Shown: positions 12,207 through 27,409, counted from the first letter of the stretch. The stretch: DNA of 64,000 nucleotides from Prunus persica (GCF_000346465.2 NC_034014.1:21958522-22022521); one strand, 5' to 3'. Numbers and translations are program-made. Notes: generated by a model not told the origin, from the sequence alone.

Positions 12207-15200
12207 CGACGAGCCCAATCTCAGTCTCAGCTCCAAACCCATCATGGTTCTCCCCCAAAAGGTAAAAACTTTCCAACTCAATTTCCCTCAAAAGGCCATT
12301 TCAATTGAAATTTCTTGGGTTTTCTTCATTTTGTTGATCTGGGTAGGCACTTCGGCCTAAAAAATGCAATTCAGCTAATAAATTTTTGAAATTTCATGCT
12401 GAGTTTAAATGTAACAACATGTTGCTCGTGGAACGTGATTGAATATTTTCTTTACAGGTTGCTCGTAATGCTCTGTACAATTAACATGATAAATTATGTC
12501 GATCGAGGAGCAATAGCGAGCAATGGTGTCAATGGTAGTATTGGGATTTGTGATGATAGCGGAATTTGCAGCGCGGGTAGCGGAATTCAGTAAGAATTTT
12601 AATGATTGTTTTATGAGTTTTGGGGCCTTAATTGGTTTAATATTGATCGCTTGCTACCGTGTATCTGGTGCCTATGGTGTGTGATATGCAATTGTATAGT
12701 ATTTATTTATCAAGAAGCTAAATTCATTTATGATCGGTGTTTAAGACCCATGAAATTTTTAGGGTTCATGCTGGTAGTTATCTAATAGCATATGCTTTCA
12801 CATTTATTGGCTGTAATTGACAGACAGTCACAATTCCTCACATTTATCGGCTGTGTTTGGCTTACGATAGTATTTTCTTACAGGGGAGATTTTAAATTGA
12901 GCAATTTTCAAGATGGTGTTCTTTCATCTGCATTTATGGTTGGTCTTCTTATGGCGTCACCCATCTTTGCGTCCTTGGCAAAGAGGTGAACACTTGCAGT
13001 AATGCATGAGTTACCAACTTGGTCATCACTTCAATTGTGATAATCTCTGCCCGATTTGATTTATAAGTTCATATGCATTGTTGCCTTTGCAGCCACAATC
13101 CTTTTAGGCTGATTGGAGTTGGATTATCTGTTTGGACATTTGCCACAGCTGGGTGTGGTAGTTCAATTGATTTTTGGACCATTGCAATATGTCGTATGTG
13201 AGTGTAACAATCTTTCTGGTATTCTCCACTTTTAGAATTTTGTCTTCATTCCATTGTCTTCATCATTATCATCTTCTGTACTAGATTGTGAGTTAATAAT
13301 TGGGCTTTACCATTCTAGGCTGGTTGGAGTTGGTGAGGCATCTTTCATAAGTCTTGCCGCGCCGTTCATTGATGATCATGCTCCTGCACCTCAGGTTTGG
13401 CTTCCCTCCTGTTTATCCTCTCTATTATTTCTTATGCTCAGAAAATTTAATGTTTCCCAGGAAGGCAAAACTTAATATATCTTCTCGATTATTTTCATAA
13501 TTATGCTGAATATTTGTTTATTGTGGGTCCAGAAAACGGCATGGCTTGCAATGTTTTACATGTGTATACCAACTGGAATTGCTGTGGGCTATGTTTATGG
13601 CGGATTTGTAAGTTTTTACGTTTGGAAAGCTATTTTTTTTTTTCATCAAATATATAAAGTCTGTTGGTTGAGTTTTCATCAGTTTTTAGATACAGGTGCA
13701 ATTTGCAAACATATTTTTTGAAAACTGATGTCAGTTTGTCAGTTTACCTTCATAGAAGCAATTTCATTTGCCTTTATAACCTTTTTGAAAGAGTCGACTG
13801 TTATGAATGTTGCTCAAGGGCGAGCATTCTTTGATCAAAAGCACTTGGTCCAATCACCTCACATAATAACGTTGGTTATCCATGACATCGATGATGAAAT
13901 CAGTTTAATATTCTATGGTTGTAATTATACGGATGGCTGTTCACACATCTAGAGGACTGCTGGCCTCTCCTTTACTTTCCTCCCAATGTACAAAACCAAT
14001 GAAAAAATTCGAATAACTTATGTTGTTCCTTGCAAGAAATGCCATGCAATAATTTCTGCTCTTGAAGGTTCCCTTCACTCCTGAAATTTCCATGTATCCC
14101 TGTGTTTTAACTTAAGGTTTCTTTCCCTGTCCCTGTGTTTTAACTTAAGGTTTCTTTCCCTGTACTAAGATAATGGCTAGTTCACACTTCTGAGTGCCAT
14201 GTAAAGGCAACTGATTTTCACTGCAATTTGTGAAATTGCAAAATGTGTTCTTGGCTATGGGCATGGAAAAACCTTCAGTCTACCATACAAACCAAATATA
14301 TTTTGTGGATGTTATCCTGCATGTTGTAGTTTCTGAATTTCTGTTCATATATAAACCTAATTTTATTTTTAATTTAGTAAGTATTATTTCAGAAATGGTC
14401 TTTTACCTGTGTATTTATTAGTGTTGTTGGTGCTTGTACAAATTTTAGTGTGACCATAATTTGGAAGCTAATACCGTGAGCTTATTTTGGTGTACTATAA
14501 TTTTTTATCAGTTATGGTAATTTTATTTCTCTATTGGTAGCATCCTAGTATATTGTGGTGATTTTATATCATGGGAGATATCTCAGCATAATGATATTTT
14601 GCTTTGGCTCAATGTTTAGGTGGGAGACAATTTCAGTTGGCGATATGCATTCTGGGGAGAGGCATTTTGTATGCTTCCATTTGCTGTCTTGGCTTTTGCG
14701 ATGAATCCATTGCAGTTGAAAGGTGCATTTTTTTTCTCTGTTTTGTTGTGAATCTGTGATGCATCATCTGAGATAAAGAAGCTTATGTTCTCATTTTTTA
14801 AACCTTTAACGCAACTGGTAACTTTAGGTTTTGCTCCTGCTGAATCAAGAAAGTTTTTGGAACCTAATGAAACAACTAGTCCTTTAATTGAAGGTATTTC
14901 ATGTTCTATTGTTGTTCTGCAAAGTCGATTTACATTTTTGAAAAAGAAAATATTATACTGTTTATCTTTTAGTTCAAGAGTGGCCTTCATAGTGGGTCAA
15001 GAACAGCTACTGTGTTGTCATTTACTAGTAGTTTAGGGTGATTTATAAAGTTTACCTATATGTCCGTGTAGGATGCAAATCCCTTTGTAGGATACTGCGC
15101 AATATCTATGCTATCTATTTGCGAGCAACAGAATCAGCTTCAATATTAATGTTGGATATATATAATCAGATACATTGTAGCTTTTCCTAAAATGCAACTG

Positions 15201-18200
15201 TATAAGACAGGAACTTTGAATGGATCTAAGATGGTTAATGTAATGACCATCAATGGTAGTACTGGGGCATTTCTGTTGTGGTACTGTGATACAGAAACTC
15301 AACTTAACAGTAAAACCTTGTGCCAGCTTTACAGAGTACAACCTCTTTTCTAATGTTCCCAATCCAAGGTTGCATAATTCTGTTTATACTTATGTGTAAT
15401 GACATACTGTGAATTTTAGATTTTCATCCAGTGCTTGCCGATTCTTTGAAAATTTTCAAAATCTTATTGTTCTCCAACTCTGTATGTTTTTTAAAGAGTT
15501 TATTTTGTGAAATTCTGATAAGCTTCTAACCGCAGGTTCAGATGACTCAAACATAAATAGTTGCGTGATAGTTTCCTCTGATAAAGCTTCTAGGTAAGTT
15601 GTGATTGCATCCATCTTTTTCATGAGCTTTTTCCCCGGTTACCTGTTTATCTGCACTGTTCTTCCTAACTATGAGAAATATTAAATTCCCAATGGTTTTA
15701 AACAGAGAAACACGCACACAAGTTGTGTATGTAATAATAGTTTAATGGCCAAGGAGGGACTTACAACTTGGGTGTAAGTCACTTGATTTTACACCATCAT
15801 AAACTATCATATGTTTTTCTATTATTAGCCCACCACAGAAGTGTTAACAATCTGTTCTATGTCAACTGGGAAAACTTGCTGAACATTACTAGGTGTACTT
15901 GCATTTTAAATGCCCTTGCAATTTCAGATATGGGCACATTAGGAAGATGTGACAATAGCATTGTTCTCTTTTTCCTTTTGGCTGATGTCGCTGGACCTTG
16001 CTTGGTTTGTTTGTAGTCTGCTGTTGTGTATTTTGTTAGCATTAGCCTCCTAATCAGCCCAAAATAAAAAATTTGAACTTTTCAAAATTTCAGCTTGACA
16101 GAATCAATATTGAGGTGGGGTTGGGAGGCAGGTGTAGTACACATCTAACATCCTTAAATGATTTTTCTAATATTGTTAGATTGTTCTTCCTTCTGTCTAT
16201 TTCAGGTCAAGCCCTGCATCCAAATCATTGAACCAACTCTCAAGATTCTCACAAGATATGAAAGAACTTTTGCGTGATAAAGTTTATGTTGTTAATATTT
16301 TAGGTATTTCCTTAATCTCTATTTGTCTGTTCAAGTTTTTCAGATCTTTATCTGAATGTAAATAAATGAAATATCAATTCAATGATCCTTATGTCTTATT
16401 GATCTTGATCATGTTTTCACATATCTATCTGTGTTATTTTTTGCAATCTTATTGCCTTACTAATTTAATTGGAGAAATTTCTCATGGAGTGCTTACTAAG
16501 GTTACTATTTATTATATATACAGGTTTTTTTATAATTTTTTCATTCACAATATAATTGACTGGCAGGTTATGTGTCATACAACTTTGTCATTGGAGCCTA
16601 CTCATACTGGGGGCCAAAGGCTGGTTATAGCATTTATCGTATGGTATGGCTCTTTGCTTATTCTTTTTTATTTTATTTTATATTATTTATTTGTAATGTT
16701 TCCCTTTTGTTTGGTCACACATTTACCTTTTCTTCAATGCAAGTCATCGTAACTTGTTAAAAGGAAACTGAAATTTTGACCTTCTGTATCAAGCATATTG
16801 GTATTTTGGTGATCTTTTGCTTAGGCCTATTGATAGTTAAGTTGTGTATTGCAGGATTAGAGAGTGAATAGAGGGAAGGATAAGTAGAAGAGAAAGGGAG
16901 ATTAGAAATAGCTGAATAGGTTAGGCTTGTGTGATCAGCCCTTCACCTTAGCAATGCTTTTACTAGTTATATTATAATACAGATTATAATAACTATAGTC
17001 TAACATAAAGAAAATAATATTCTAAAAATGCCTGAATTAAAAAAATATTCTTAACTACTCTGACAGTTTTCTCATTCATTGGAACTTTTGACAGAGTAAT
17101 CCAGATTTGTTGTTTGGTGGTATTACAATTGTTTGTGGAATTCTGGGGACGTTAGCTGGAGGGCTCATCCTTGATTCGGTGAATGCCACAATTAATAATG
17201 CTTTTAAGGTGAGTTCTGCTTGTGACCTGGTTGTACGACACCAAAATGCCTTCTTTAATAAGATTTATCAGAATGTACTGTTGAAACCCTTTGCTTCTTC
17301 CACAGCTTCTCTCTGGAGCAACAATTCTAGGTGCAATCTTTTGCTTCAGTGCCTTCTGTGTAAGGAGCTTGTATTTTTTTGTAGTTCTTTTCTCAATGGG
17401 GGAGCTACTTGTGTTTGCCACACAGGTAATCTTAAATTCTACAATTTGGGTTGAAAGTTGGTGGTTTCATTGCATGCTGTGCTTGCTAATTAATATAACA
17501 TACTTTTACAATTTTATATTACCTTTTTGGATACTTTTGCTGCTTAGTATGAAATCTGCCTGATTAATTGATATATTCTTTGGCCTGTTAATCACTTTTC
17601 CTTGGCAGGCTCCAGTTAATTATGTGTCTCTGCGATGCGTGAAACCAAGTCTTAGGCCATTGTCTATGGCTGTCTCAACTGTTTCAATCCACATCTTTGG
17701 TGATGTTCCTTCCTCACCTCTTGCTGGAATCCTCCAGGTGTGCCTTAAAAGTTCTCTTCTGTATCATCTTTTGAGGAAGTGGAGAGATTACTGCTAATAT
17801 TTAGTTTTATGATAATTTCTACTATACTGTTGGTATTTGGAAAAGCAGTTTCCAGACATTATACTGGCAGCAAGAGAATGACATTGATTATCAATATAAT
17901 AAAGAAGTTACTGTTGGGGTTTCTAACGAAATAGCTCATATGACATAAATGAATATTCCAATAAATTGGAATGAATGGGCAGTAAAGTGCTGCAACGTCA
18001 TCGTGGTACGTGAATAGAAGTGTGGATGCTGAAAGTGAACTTTGTGATTCAGCTTGTGCATGCAAGAGCAAAATTATATTGATATCATATTGTTAATGAT
18101 TTTTTATTATCAAAATATAGTAAATGAATTTATGAAGCTAAAGATGAGCAGATTCAGAAAACGAGGCTTGTTTCCTCACTTAGAGAAGAATATCTGTACC

Positions 18201-18929
18201 AATTTAAAATCACATAGTATGAATTAAATGCAGTTTCATGGAGAGGGGATGATAAAGTTAATTGGACCCCTTATTTGTTTTAACGAATGAGGGTGGAGGG
18301 TTTGTTGTGTCTAACTCTTTTGTTTCAACATTATCTTTTCTAGACTGAAAAGGAATGGCAGCTAATTATGTTGCAGGATCGCATGGTTTCTCTCTTCGAA
18401 CTTACCTCTTATTGTCACTTGATAACAAGAATAACTACATCATCTAATTGGTTTTTGTCACCATTCTTTTATGTTAGTTGTTATAAAGTTCACTTATGGT
18501 TCCTCCACTGTTTGGCCTTGGGGTGAATTTTCATATAGAGTCTTGTCGGTTTAGCATCCTTACCCTGTGCCTTTTTCCTATTTTGGATTTTGTCCTTTTC
18601 ATATGCAGGACCATGTTAACAATTGGAGGGTAACAACTCTTGTTGTGACGTCTGTTCTGTTTTTTGCATCAGGAATATGGTTCATAGGTTAGTGAAGGAC
18701 AATTAGTTATAATAACTTGTTCAAACTGGTATTATTATGTGAGCGAGAATCTTTCTAAACAGTGCTGGGTTAATAAGCTTGTATTACATTTTCAGGGATC
18801 TTCATTAGCAATTCAGACAAATTTAATGAAGATGGTAAGGAAGAAGTCTCCACAGTTGATAGAGCCACAAAAAAGCCTTTGTTTGAAGAGAACACAATTG
18901 AGGGAGCCCAAGACTCTGGTGAAGCATAA
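12113..18929 (+). CDS. Spinster-type MFS transporter, 16 exons, 538 aa
   Basis: Exons: 12113-12261, 12458-12589, 12884-12985, 13093-13197, 13319-13394, 13533-13607, 14620-14722, 14828-14893, 15536-15593, 16206-16303, 16567-16643, 17095-17208, 17306-17425, 17609-17737, 18609-18687 and 18796-18929. The frame is continuous. The N-terminus is hydrophilic with Gln and His runs (QQQQHHHHHQ). It is followed by multiple hydrophobic helices and Spinster/MFS signatures: INYVDRGAIASNG in the first membrane segment, GDFKLSNFQDGVLSSAFMVG, and the MFS loop-2 pattern ASPIFASLAKRHNPFRLIG. A hydrophilic middle loop (exons 8-10) separates the two halves. The C-terminal tail is charged. Animal Spinster proteins export lysophospholipids or sphingosine-1-phosphate; plant orthologues are annotated as probable sphingolipid transporters, but their substrate is not established. 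An overlapping uORF precedes the start. Confidence 0.88.
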
Positions 18930-20335
18930 GTTTACTTTAGTGTATTCAAGTTGCTTTTGCATCTCGAAGGTAATGCCAATTTGATCCCTCTTTTTTTGCA
19001 TGTTTTTTTTTACCATGTAAGGTGGTAAAATGTGTAATTAGTGTTCCTAGTTTTCCACGAAAATATTTTTGGTTGGTAAATTGTAGAGCTGGACAGTAAT
19101 TTGATCAGTTTGTGCAATTAACGTCCTGTCCCAATTCACTATGACTTTTTATAGCCCCAATGTCTGGAGGATGGTATGATGACAGAACCTCTGCAAAACA
19201 AACAAACCAAAATTCGTCTCGAGAACTTTCAAGGTGGGAGTTGCAATACTGTTTCTGCCTTTTTGCCGTTTCCAAATTGAGCCCTCTCTGTCAAATTGTA
19301 TGCCTGAAGTTATTATGTTACTCTTCTAAATCAAATTGCTGTCCACAGTTAGATTTGTTGGATTGCTAGTGAGTTGTGAGAAAAAGAAATGTACAGTGAA
19401 ACTAAACAAGCAGGAGCATTACAGAGATTCAAATTCAGGATACATATGTTTATGTTGTTTGAGATGCACATTCCACTGTACAGTGTGTTCAACAATGATG
19501 TAAATATTTGCTGTTTTCTAGCATTTCAATAGAAAAACAGAAACATTGATGTTTATGAAAGATTGTCTTTCTTTCCTACCTTCCTCCTGTAACAAACAAG
19601 TGAGATGAACAAATTCCTAGGGCATCATTTATATGCAGCAGATTAAGACTGCCTTGTAATCTTGTTCTATACATTTCAAAACCCAGCTACCACATCTTCT
19701 GTGGCTCTTTGTATTTCAAATACAAAAACAAAGAAAGACGTACGCCACTCATGCATGACAACCTTTCTGTGGAACTTGAGTGCTCTATTTGTGCAATGAA
19801 AGTAGTGACTTTTGCAGACGCATACACGCTTTTCTTTTAACAAGAGGGGTTATCAATGCCCCTGTTTAGGACTGCTTATGTAGAAAATATTTATGGTCAT
19901 AAATTTTTTTTTTTAGAAGTACGTCTATTAGAATTCAAGTATTTCATGAAACGTCAATTGGAATGGCTCAAAATCACTTTTATGTTTTTCTATCAGATAT
20001 TGTTATAAATGTTTTCAGGTATTTTTTTTTTTAAAAAAAAAGCGGTTTTAGTCATTTCAGAATCAAAACGACCCAAATTAAATAATTACCAGAGCATCGA
20101 CCTTTCTAGACAGCTCTAGTTTTCTTCTTTGACTCTTATCATGAAAACCAGGCCGATGCTTTCTTTGAGGATAAATGGAAATTGAAGTCATAGGTTCGGA
20201 TAATACACGTGTCATCGTATAAGACTTCAAATTCATTCAGAAACTGTTGAAAAAGCCAACTTGATAAGCATATTCTATTCAAAGAAACAGAGGAACTGAG
20301 GCTTCCACGGAGACAGAGCTTTGGTTGGTTCAGCA
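18930..20335. other. Intergenic: Spinster 3' region and reductase promoter
   Basis: No separate gene recognised. The first ~650 bp probably contains the Spinster 3' UTR, with AATAGAAA-like polyadenylation signals near 19530. There may be a 3'-UTR intron, because a GT donor (AAG|GTAATG) lies near 18969. The remainder is AT-rich and leads into the reductase 5' UTR. Confidence 0.45.
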
Positions 20336-22064
<1,729 letters not shown>

Positions 22065-22156
22065 TTGGCCCTCTTGTATATATTACTTCTTTAGCCATGC
22101 TTTTCATTGAAGAACCTGATGTAACTGCATTTTGATGATTCACTATTAAATTGTGC

Positions 22157-22188
<32 letters not shown>

Positions 22189-22252
22189 TTTTTCTCCTTT
22201 TGGGTCTGTAAATAAAAACTCATATTTATAAGTGACAAAAATCCTCTGTGCA

Positions 22253-22410
22253 GGATATCCCGTTATTAATTAAAGCCCAGATTGTCGATGTGCACATTGA
22301 TATTGCCAAAAATTTATCGAAAACGTCTGTGCACGTTGATGTCAGGATATCCCGTCTTTAATTAAAGGCCAGACTGCCGATATTGATATTGGCAAAAAAT
22401 AATCGGAAAC
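22253..22410. repeat. Imperfect tandem duplication, about 90 bp unit
   Basis: The block CAGGATATCCCGT...TTAATTAAAG(C/G)CCAGA... TATTGATATTG(C/G)CAAAAA appears at about 22253-22330 and again at 22343-22420. Its role is unknown; it borders the retrotransposon remnant. Confidence 0.5.
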
Positions 22411-22679
22411 ACGTCGACAACAATAAGGTATCGACAAATTATCAATATGCACATCGACAGAATTTAGAGCAAGATCAAGGGGACGAGAAGGGCACAAGCA
22501 TTTTGGGGACATAGGATCTAGGTTCCTTCATAAGTATATTGATAGAAAATATGTGGAAATTAACACCATGGGTTATTAATGCTCGAACGAGCGCTCATCC
22601 TGCTCTGGTTGTGACTCACAGATGCTCGTGATATTCCAACATGCTGGTCAGCACTTTCTTGTCCTCCTTCCTGCCTGTT

Positions 22680-23255
22680 GGTCATTGCTTGATCTCTTCA
22701 GGATCTTTCGAGCTGCCTGCCGGTGCGCTCACCCATCTTTCTTTCTTTACCATTGGACCTTGATCCAAAGTCTCGAACCAAGTTGATATGCCTGAGTAGC
22801 CGATCAACCAAATTTCTTTGATCCTCAACTCTCCTAGTCAACTCGTCAACCTTGCGATTGAGGTTTGCTTGGCTATTTGGGCATGCATGAGAGAATTGTG
22901 TGGAGCTAAGTTGATGACGACCTATGGCTTCTTTGGAAGCCCGAATAGGTGCGACATTTAAGGGTTGTAGCGGCAAAGGTGGGTGTGGCAACACCTACTC
23001 CAAGACCCGTCCAAGCTAGGTAGCTGCTGCGGCACGAGAATTGCTAGTCACGGTGGTGGTACCGTGGGGACTTGGTGCCGCGGTGGAGTTTGTGACCTCT
23101 ATCTTGCTCCTCGTGCTGATACTTTTCACCATGGTTATTTTGAATGCTTCAAATGGATTTGATAAATGAAAAGGAAACGGATCTCCTTATCGAAAATTGT
23201 GAGAGCTTCGCTTTAAGTAGATTTCGAGGCTCTCAACGAGACCACCAAAATGTTT
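22680..23255 (-). pseudogene. LTR-retrotransposon remnant: 5' leader and broken gag N-terminus
   Basis: On the minus strand a leader containing a primer-site-like string (TTTTGGTGGTCTCGTTGAGA, near 23246-23227) precedes an ATG at 23132. The frame reads MVKSISTRS... and then hits a stop. Downstream, another open segment (22994-22698) includes a helical charged stretch (NRKVDELTRRVEDQRNLVDR) typical of the coiled N-terminal part of plant Ty3-type gag proteins. The element is truncated: no protease, RT or integrase is seen, and the CACTA-like element starts just to its right. Confidence 0.5.
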
Positions 23256-23854
23256 TTGGGGTTTTGGTAGATAACTAGTAAAAACAACCCCTTGCGCAAC
23301 CAAATTTTGCGCGACGAAAAACTATTCGTCGCTCAAAGTCACTTTGCGCGACGAAACTCAAAACTTCGTCGCTCAAAGTCTTGAGCGACCAAATTTTGCG
23401 CGACGAAAAACAATTCGTCGCGCAAAGTCACTTCGCGCGACAAACTTTTGCGCGACGACAATATATCGTCGCTCAAAGTATTGCGCGACCAAATTTTGCT
23501 CGACGAAAAACAATTCGTCCCGCAAAGTAACTTTGCGTGACAAACTTTTGCGCGACAACAATACATCATCGCTCAAAGTGACTTTGCGCGACGAAACAAT
23601 AAACTTCGTCGCGCAAAGTCCTTATAAAAATAAAAAATATATTTTTTTAAATCTTTGCATGACGTAATCCAACATTTCGTAGCCTAAACCAATTTATTTT
23701 TGTTTTTTATTTTGTATGCATAACACTTAAGAAATTAAACAGTATATATATTTATTAAGTAGCTTTAAATTTATTATTTTAGATCGGATCGGATTTTTGT
23801 TAGAAAAATATATTATTGTTGTTCAGATTGGGTTTTTGTTAGAAAATATATATT

Positions 23855-24780
23855 TTAAATTGACAATCGAATTAGTTCATTGTATTCATATAGGGTCAAG
23901 GAGTGTAGCTGTAAAAAATCATCAAAATCGGAGTTAAAATAACCGTTAAATCGTGATTTTTCATTATAACCGTCGAAAATTTTTGTCCCATTACTTGATC
24001 TCTGAATGTTTATTTTTTTCGATTTTTGGCATATATGATCTCGAAGTATAAACAAACAAGTTTGACGGTTGGATCGTTGAAACTAGTTTTGGTGAATGCA
24101 TATGCCATCAAAACAATATATTCACTAACAATTAAGAGTTTATTTATATGTTCGTTAAATATAACATAAGATTTTGTGGTATCCACTAGTGTAAATATTT
24201 TATATTGAAGATCAAATTCAGTCATTGTATTCATATAGGGTCAAGGAGTGTAGCTGTAAAAAATCATCAAAATCGGAGTTAAAATAACCATTAAATCATG
24301 ATTTTTCATTTATAACCGTAAAAAAGTTTTGTCCCGTTACTTGATCTCTGAATGTTTATTTTTTTCGATTTTTGGCGTATATGATCTCGAAGTATAAACA
24401 AACAAATTTGACGGTTGGATCGTTGAAACTAGTTTCGCAGAATGTGTATACCATCAAAATAATATATTCACTAACAATTAAGAGTTTTTTTTATACTTTC
24501 GTTAAATATAACATAAGATTTTGTGGTATCCACTAGTGTAAATATTTTTAATTGAAGATCAAATTCAGTCATTGTATTCATATATGGTCAAGGAATGTAG
24601 CTGTAAAAAAAAATCATCAAAATCGGAGTTAAAATAACCGTTAAATCGTAATTTTTCATTTATAACCATCGAAAAGTTTTGTCCCATTACTAGATCTCTG
24701 AATGTTTGTTTTTTGTGATTTTTGGGATATACGATCTTGAAGTATATACAAACAAGTCTGATGGTTGGATCGTTGAATGG
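23855..24780. repeat. 345-bp tandem repeat, 2.7 copies, inside the CACTA-like element
   Basis: Landmark strings such as GGTCAAGGAGTGTAGCTG, AAATCGGAGTTAAAATAACC and GACGGTTGGATCGTTGAA recur at spacings of 345 and 348 bp (for example GGGTCAAG at 23893 and 24238, TGGTCAAG at 24586). The third copy is partial. A second repeat (CATAACACTTAAGAAATT... TTTATTAAG) brackets the array at about 23718 and 24837. Confidence 0.8.
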
Positions 24781-25034
24781 TGTGTGTATATATATTTATT
24801 TATTAAGTAGCTTTAAATTTATTTATTTTGTACGTATAACACTTAAGAAATTGAATAGTATATATATTTATTAAGCAGCTTTAACCTTACTTATATTTTA
24901 AATTGTAAAATAAAATAATTTTATTTTTATTATTCATAACAATTATTTTTATAAATATTGTGCTACGAATCAATTTTTCTTCTCTCAAAAGTTTGCGCGA
25001 CCAACAGTTTGTCGCGCAAAACTCTAAAAATTTG

Positions 25035-25420
25035 GATGGGTACCAAAAATGGGACACGGGATTTTTTTTATTTTAAAAATTTAGACTTTGCGCGACCAAT
25101 ATTTTTTGTCGCTCTAAACTTTGCGCGACCAATATATATTTTTCGTCTTGCAAAAATTTGGGCGGGTACCAAAAATCGGACGCGGGAATTTTTTTAGACT
25201 TTGCGCGACCAATATGTATTTTTCGTCGCGCAAAAATTTAAAAATTTTGGCGGGTACCAAAAATGGGACGAGGGGATTTTTATTTTTTTAAAATAATTTT
25301 TTTAGACTTTGCGCGACCAATATATATTTTTCGTCGCGCAAAAATTTAAAAATTTTGGCGGGTACCAAAAATGGGACGCGGGGATTTTTATTTTTTTAAA
25401 ATAATTTTTTTAGACTTTGC
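25035..25420. repeat. About 112-bp tandem repeat containing GCGGGTACCAAAAAT
   Basis: The unit 'GGCGGGTACCAAAAATGGGAC ... TTTAGACTTTGCGCGACCAATA' occurs in near-identical neighbouring copies at about 25240-25420, with more diverged copies at about 25035 and 25150 and one isolated copy near 26550. It is part of the CACTA-like element's internal repeats. Confidence 0.7.
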
Positions 25421-27409
25421 GCGACCAATACTCCTATATTCGTCGCGCAAAAGTTTGCACGACCAATATTCCAATATTTTTCGTCGCGCAAACCTTTGCG
25501 CGACCAACAATATTTTTCTTCGCGCAAAGTGATACGGTTTTTAAAACCGAAATAACTCCTCCACCATTTTCTCAATGTCTTTCTCTACTCTTACCTCTCC
25601 TTTCTCTTTCCCTCTCCCCAAATCCCACCATTTCTCTCACTCACTCCTCTCACTTAATCTCTCATCTCTCTCTTCACTATCTCTCACTCTCTCTTCACTA
25701 TCTCTCACTCTCTCTCACTCACTCTCTCATCTCTCTATCACTATCTTCTCTAATTCTCTCACGCTCACTTCTCCCTCTCATTCTCACTCACTCTCAATCT
25801 TGCCAAAAGGTATATTCTCTCCAAATTTTAAATTTTTTTCATTAATATGTGTTTTTGGAGTTACTTTTGAGTTTGTGTGGGTTTTGGGGTTGAGTAAAGG
25901 GGAGGGATTGGAGTTTGGGTTGGATTTGTGGTATAACAATTTTAGGGGAGATTATGCCTTCTTTTTTTTTTTTTTTGGTTATTTGACCATATTTGTTTTT
26001 TTGTAGGGAATCATCGAGACTTTGACGGCTAAAGTTGAGGATTAGGAAGCTATCAAAACATATCCTCCGCCACTACCACCACAATACGCTTGTATTAGGA
26101 TTTTATTATTGTACTTTGTTAATTTATGTGTACATTTTGAATATTATATATATATTTATTGGATAATTTGATCACTATTTTTCATATGTAATTTTATTTT
26201 GAATATGTCAATTTAAATTAAAGTAATTAAAAAAATCATACAATTAAATTAAATTTAAAAAGTAAAAACTTGAAAAAATTAATATCAATTTAAATTAAAG
26301 TAATTTTAAAAAGAAATCATACAATTAAATTAAATTTAAAAAGTAAAAATTTGAATAAATTAATATAAATTAATTAATATTAAAGAAATAATAAAACAAA
26401 AAGTCAAAAACCTTGCGCGACAAAATATTTCGTAGCGCAAACTATTAAATTAGTTTATTTTAAATTAAAAAAATTTAAAACAAAAAATATTTCGTCGCGC
26501 AAATATTTGTGCGACGTTAGTATTCGTCGCGCAAAACTCAAAAAATTTGGGCGGGTACCAAAAATTGTACGCGGGAATTTGTTATTTTTTTAAAATTTTT
26601 TTGAAGACTTTGCGCGACCAATGTTTTTCGTCGCGCAAAACTTTGCGCGACCAATGTATTTCGTTGAGCACAACTTTGCGCTACCAATATTTTTCGTCGC
26701 GCAAAGTCACTTTGCGCAACCAATATTTTTTCGTCGCGCAAAGTCGCTTTGCGTGACCAATGAAAAAACTTCGTCGCGCAAAGTCTTTCTTCACGATCTT
26801 TGCGCGACGAAATTTCTGTCGCGCTGAAATTTGTGCGACTACAATGTATTTTGCGCGACGAAATTCTCTTCGTCGCGCAAAGTGTAAAATGTAGTAGTGT
26901 ACCCAAAGCCTTGCATCCGAAGCTTCGATTTTTCTGGTTGTTTATTAGTGATATTCTCATTCAAAATATGTCATATGTAATTTTTTTAATAAATTAATTA
27001 TTCTTTGTTACAGCTGGACTTAATTTTTATCCGTTGAAATAAATTAGAAAAATTAAAAAGAAAGGAGAATATCCCAGCAATTCTATTCTACCCGCACGCC
27101 ACCCCTCTGTCGTCTTCTTCCGACTGCCATCAACAGTCATTAGTCACACAAGTAAGAGAGCCAAATCCCCATAGCCTAATAAATTGTTGCAACCAGGAAA
27201 CTTCGTCATCATTTTCAATGAATCTTAATATCTGATGGAGATATTAGATCCAATAACAATCACCTTTCCATATCAATTTCATGCTAGTCAACTTGTAGCC
27301 TGTTTGTTATAGACCCACCTCCTATCCACATCTGCTAGTGAGACCTTCATCAATGATAAAATATACATGGATCTTGGGGTAGTCACCAAAAGGTTGAGAA
27401 AATTGCAGA

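Larger units (their letters stand above)
23273..26899. mobile_element. CACTA-like non-autonomous DNA transposon (candidate boundaries)
   Basis: The right end reads ...GTAGTAGTG at 26891-26899, the reverse complement of CACTACTAC, as in En/Spm elements. The left end near 23273 (AACTAGTAAAAAC) looks like a mutated copy. Three blocks (about 23290-23640, 24990-25530 and 26410-26880) are filled with TTTGCGCGACGAA / TTCGTCGCGCAAA repeats in both orientations. This is typical of the subterminal transposase-binding repeats of CACTA elements. No transposase coding sequence was found. The 3-bp target duplication does not match in my reading (GAT versus TAC), so the left boundary is uncertain. Confidence 0.5.

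Noticed and set aside
20321..20335. Upstream TTG as the reductase start
   Set aside because: It adds five residues not seen in the family; the ATG at 20336 gives the expected MASSVEEV start.
25417..26006. Leu/Ser-rich open frames of ~140 residues
   Set aside because: They are translations of the CT-rich tract and repeats; no domain, no codon bias, no conserved start.
23290..26880. CRISPR-like array of GCGCGACGAA repeats
   Set aside because: The repeats occur in both orientations with irregular spacing in a plant genome and end at a CACTA-type terminus.
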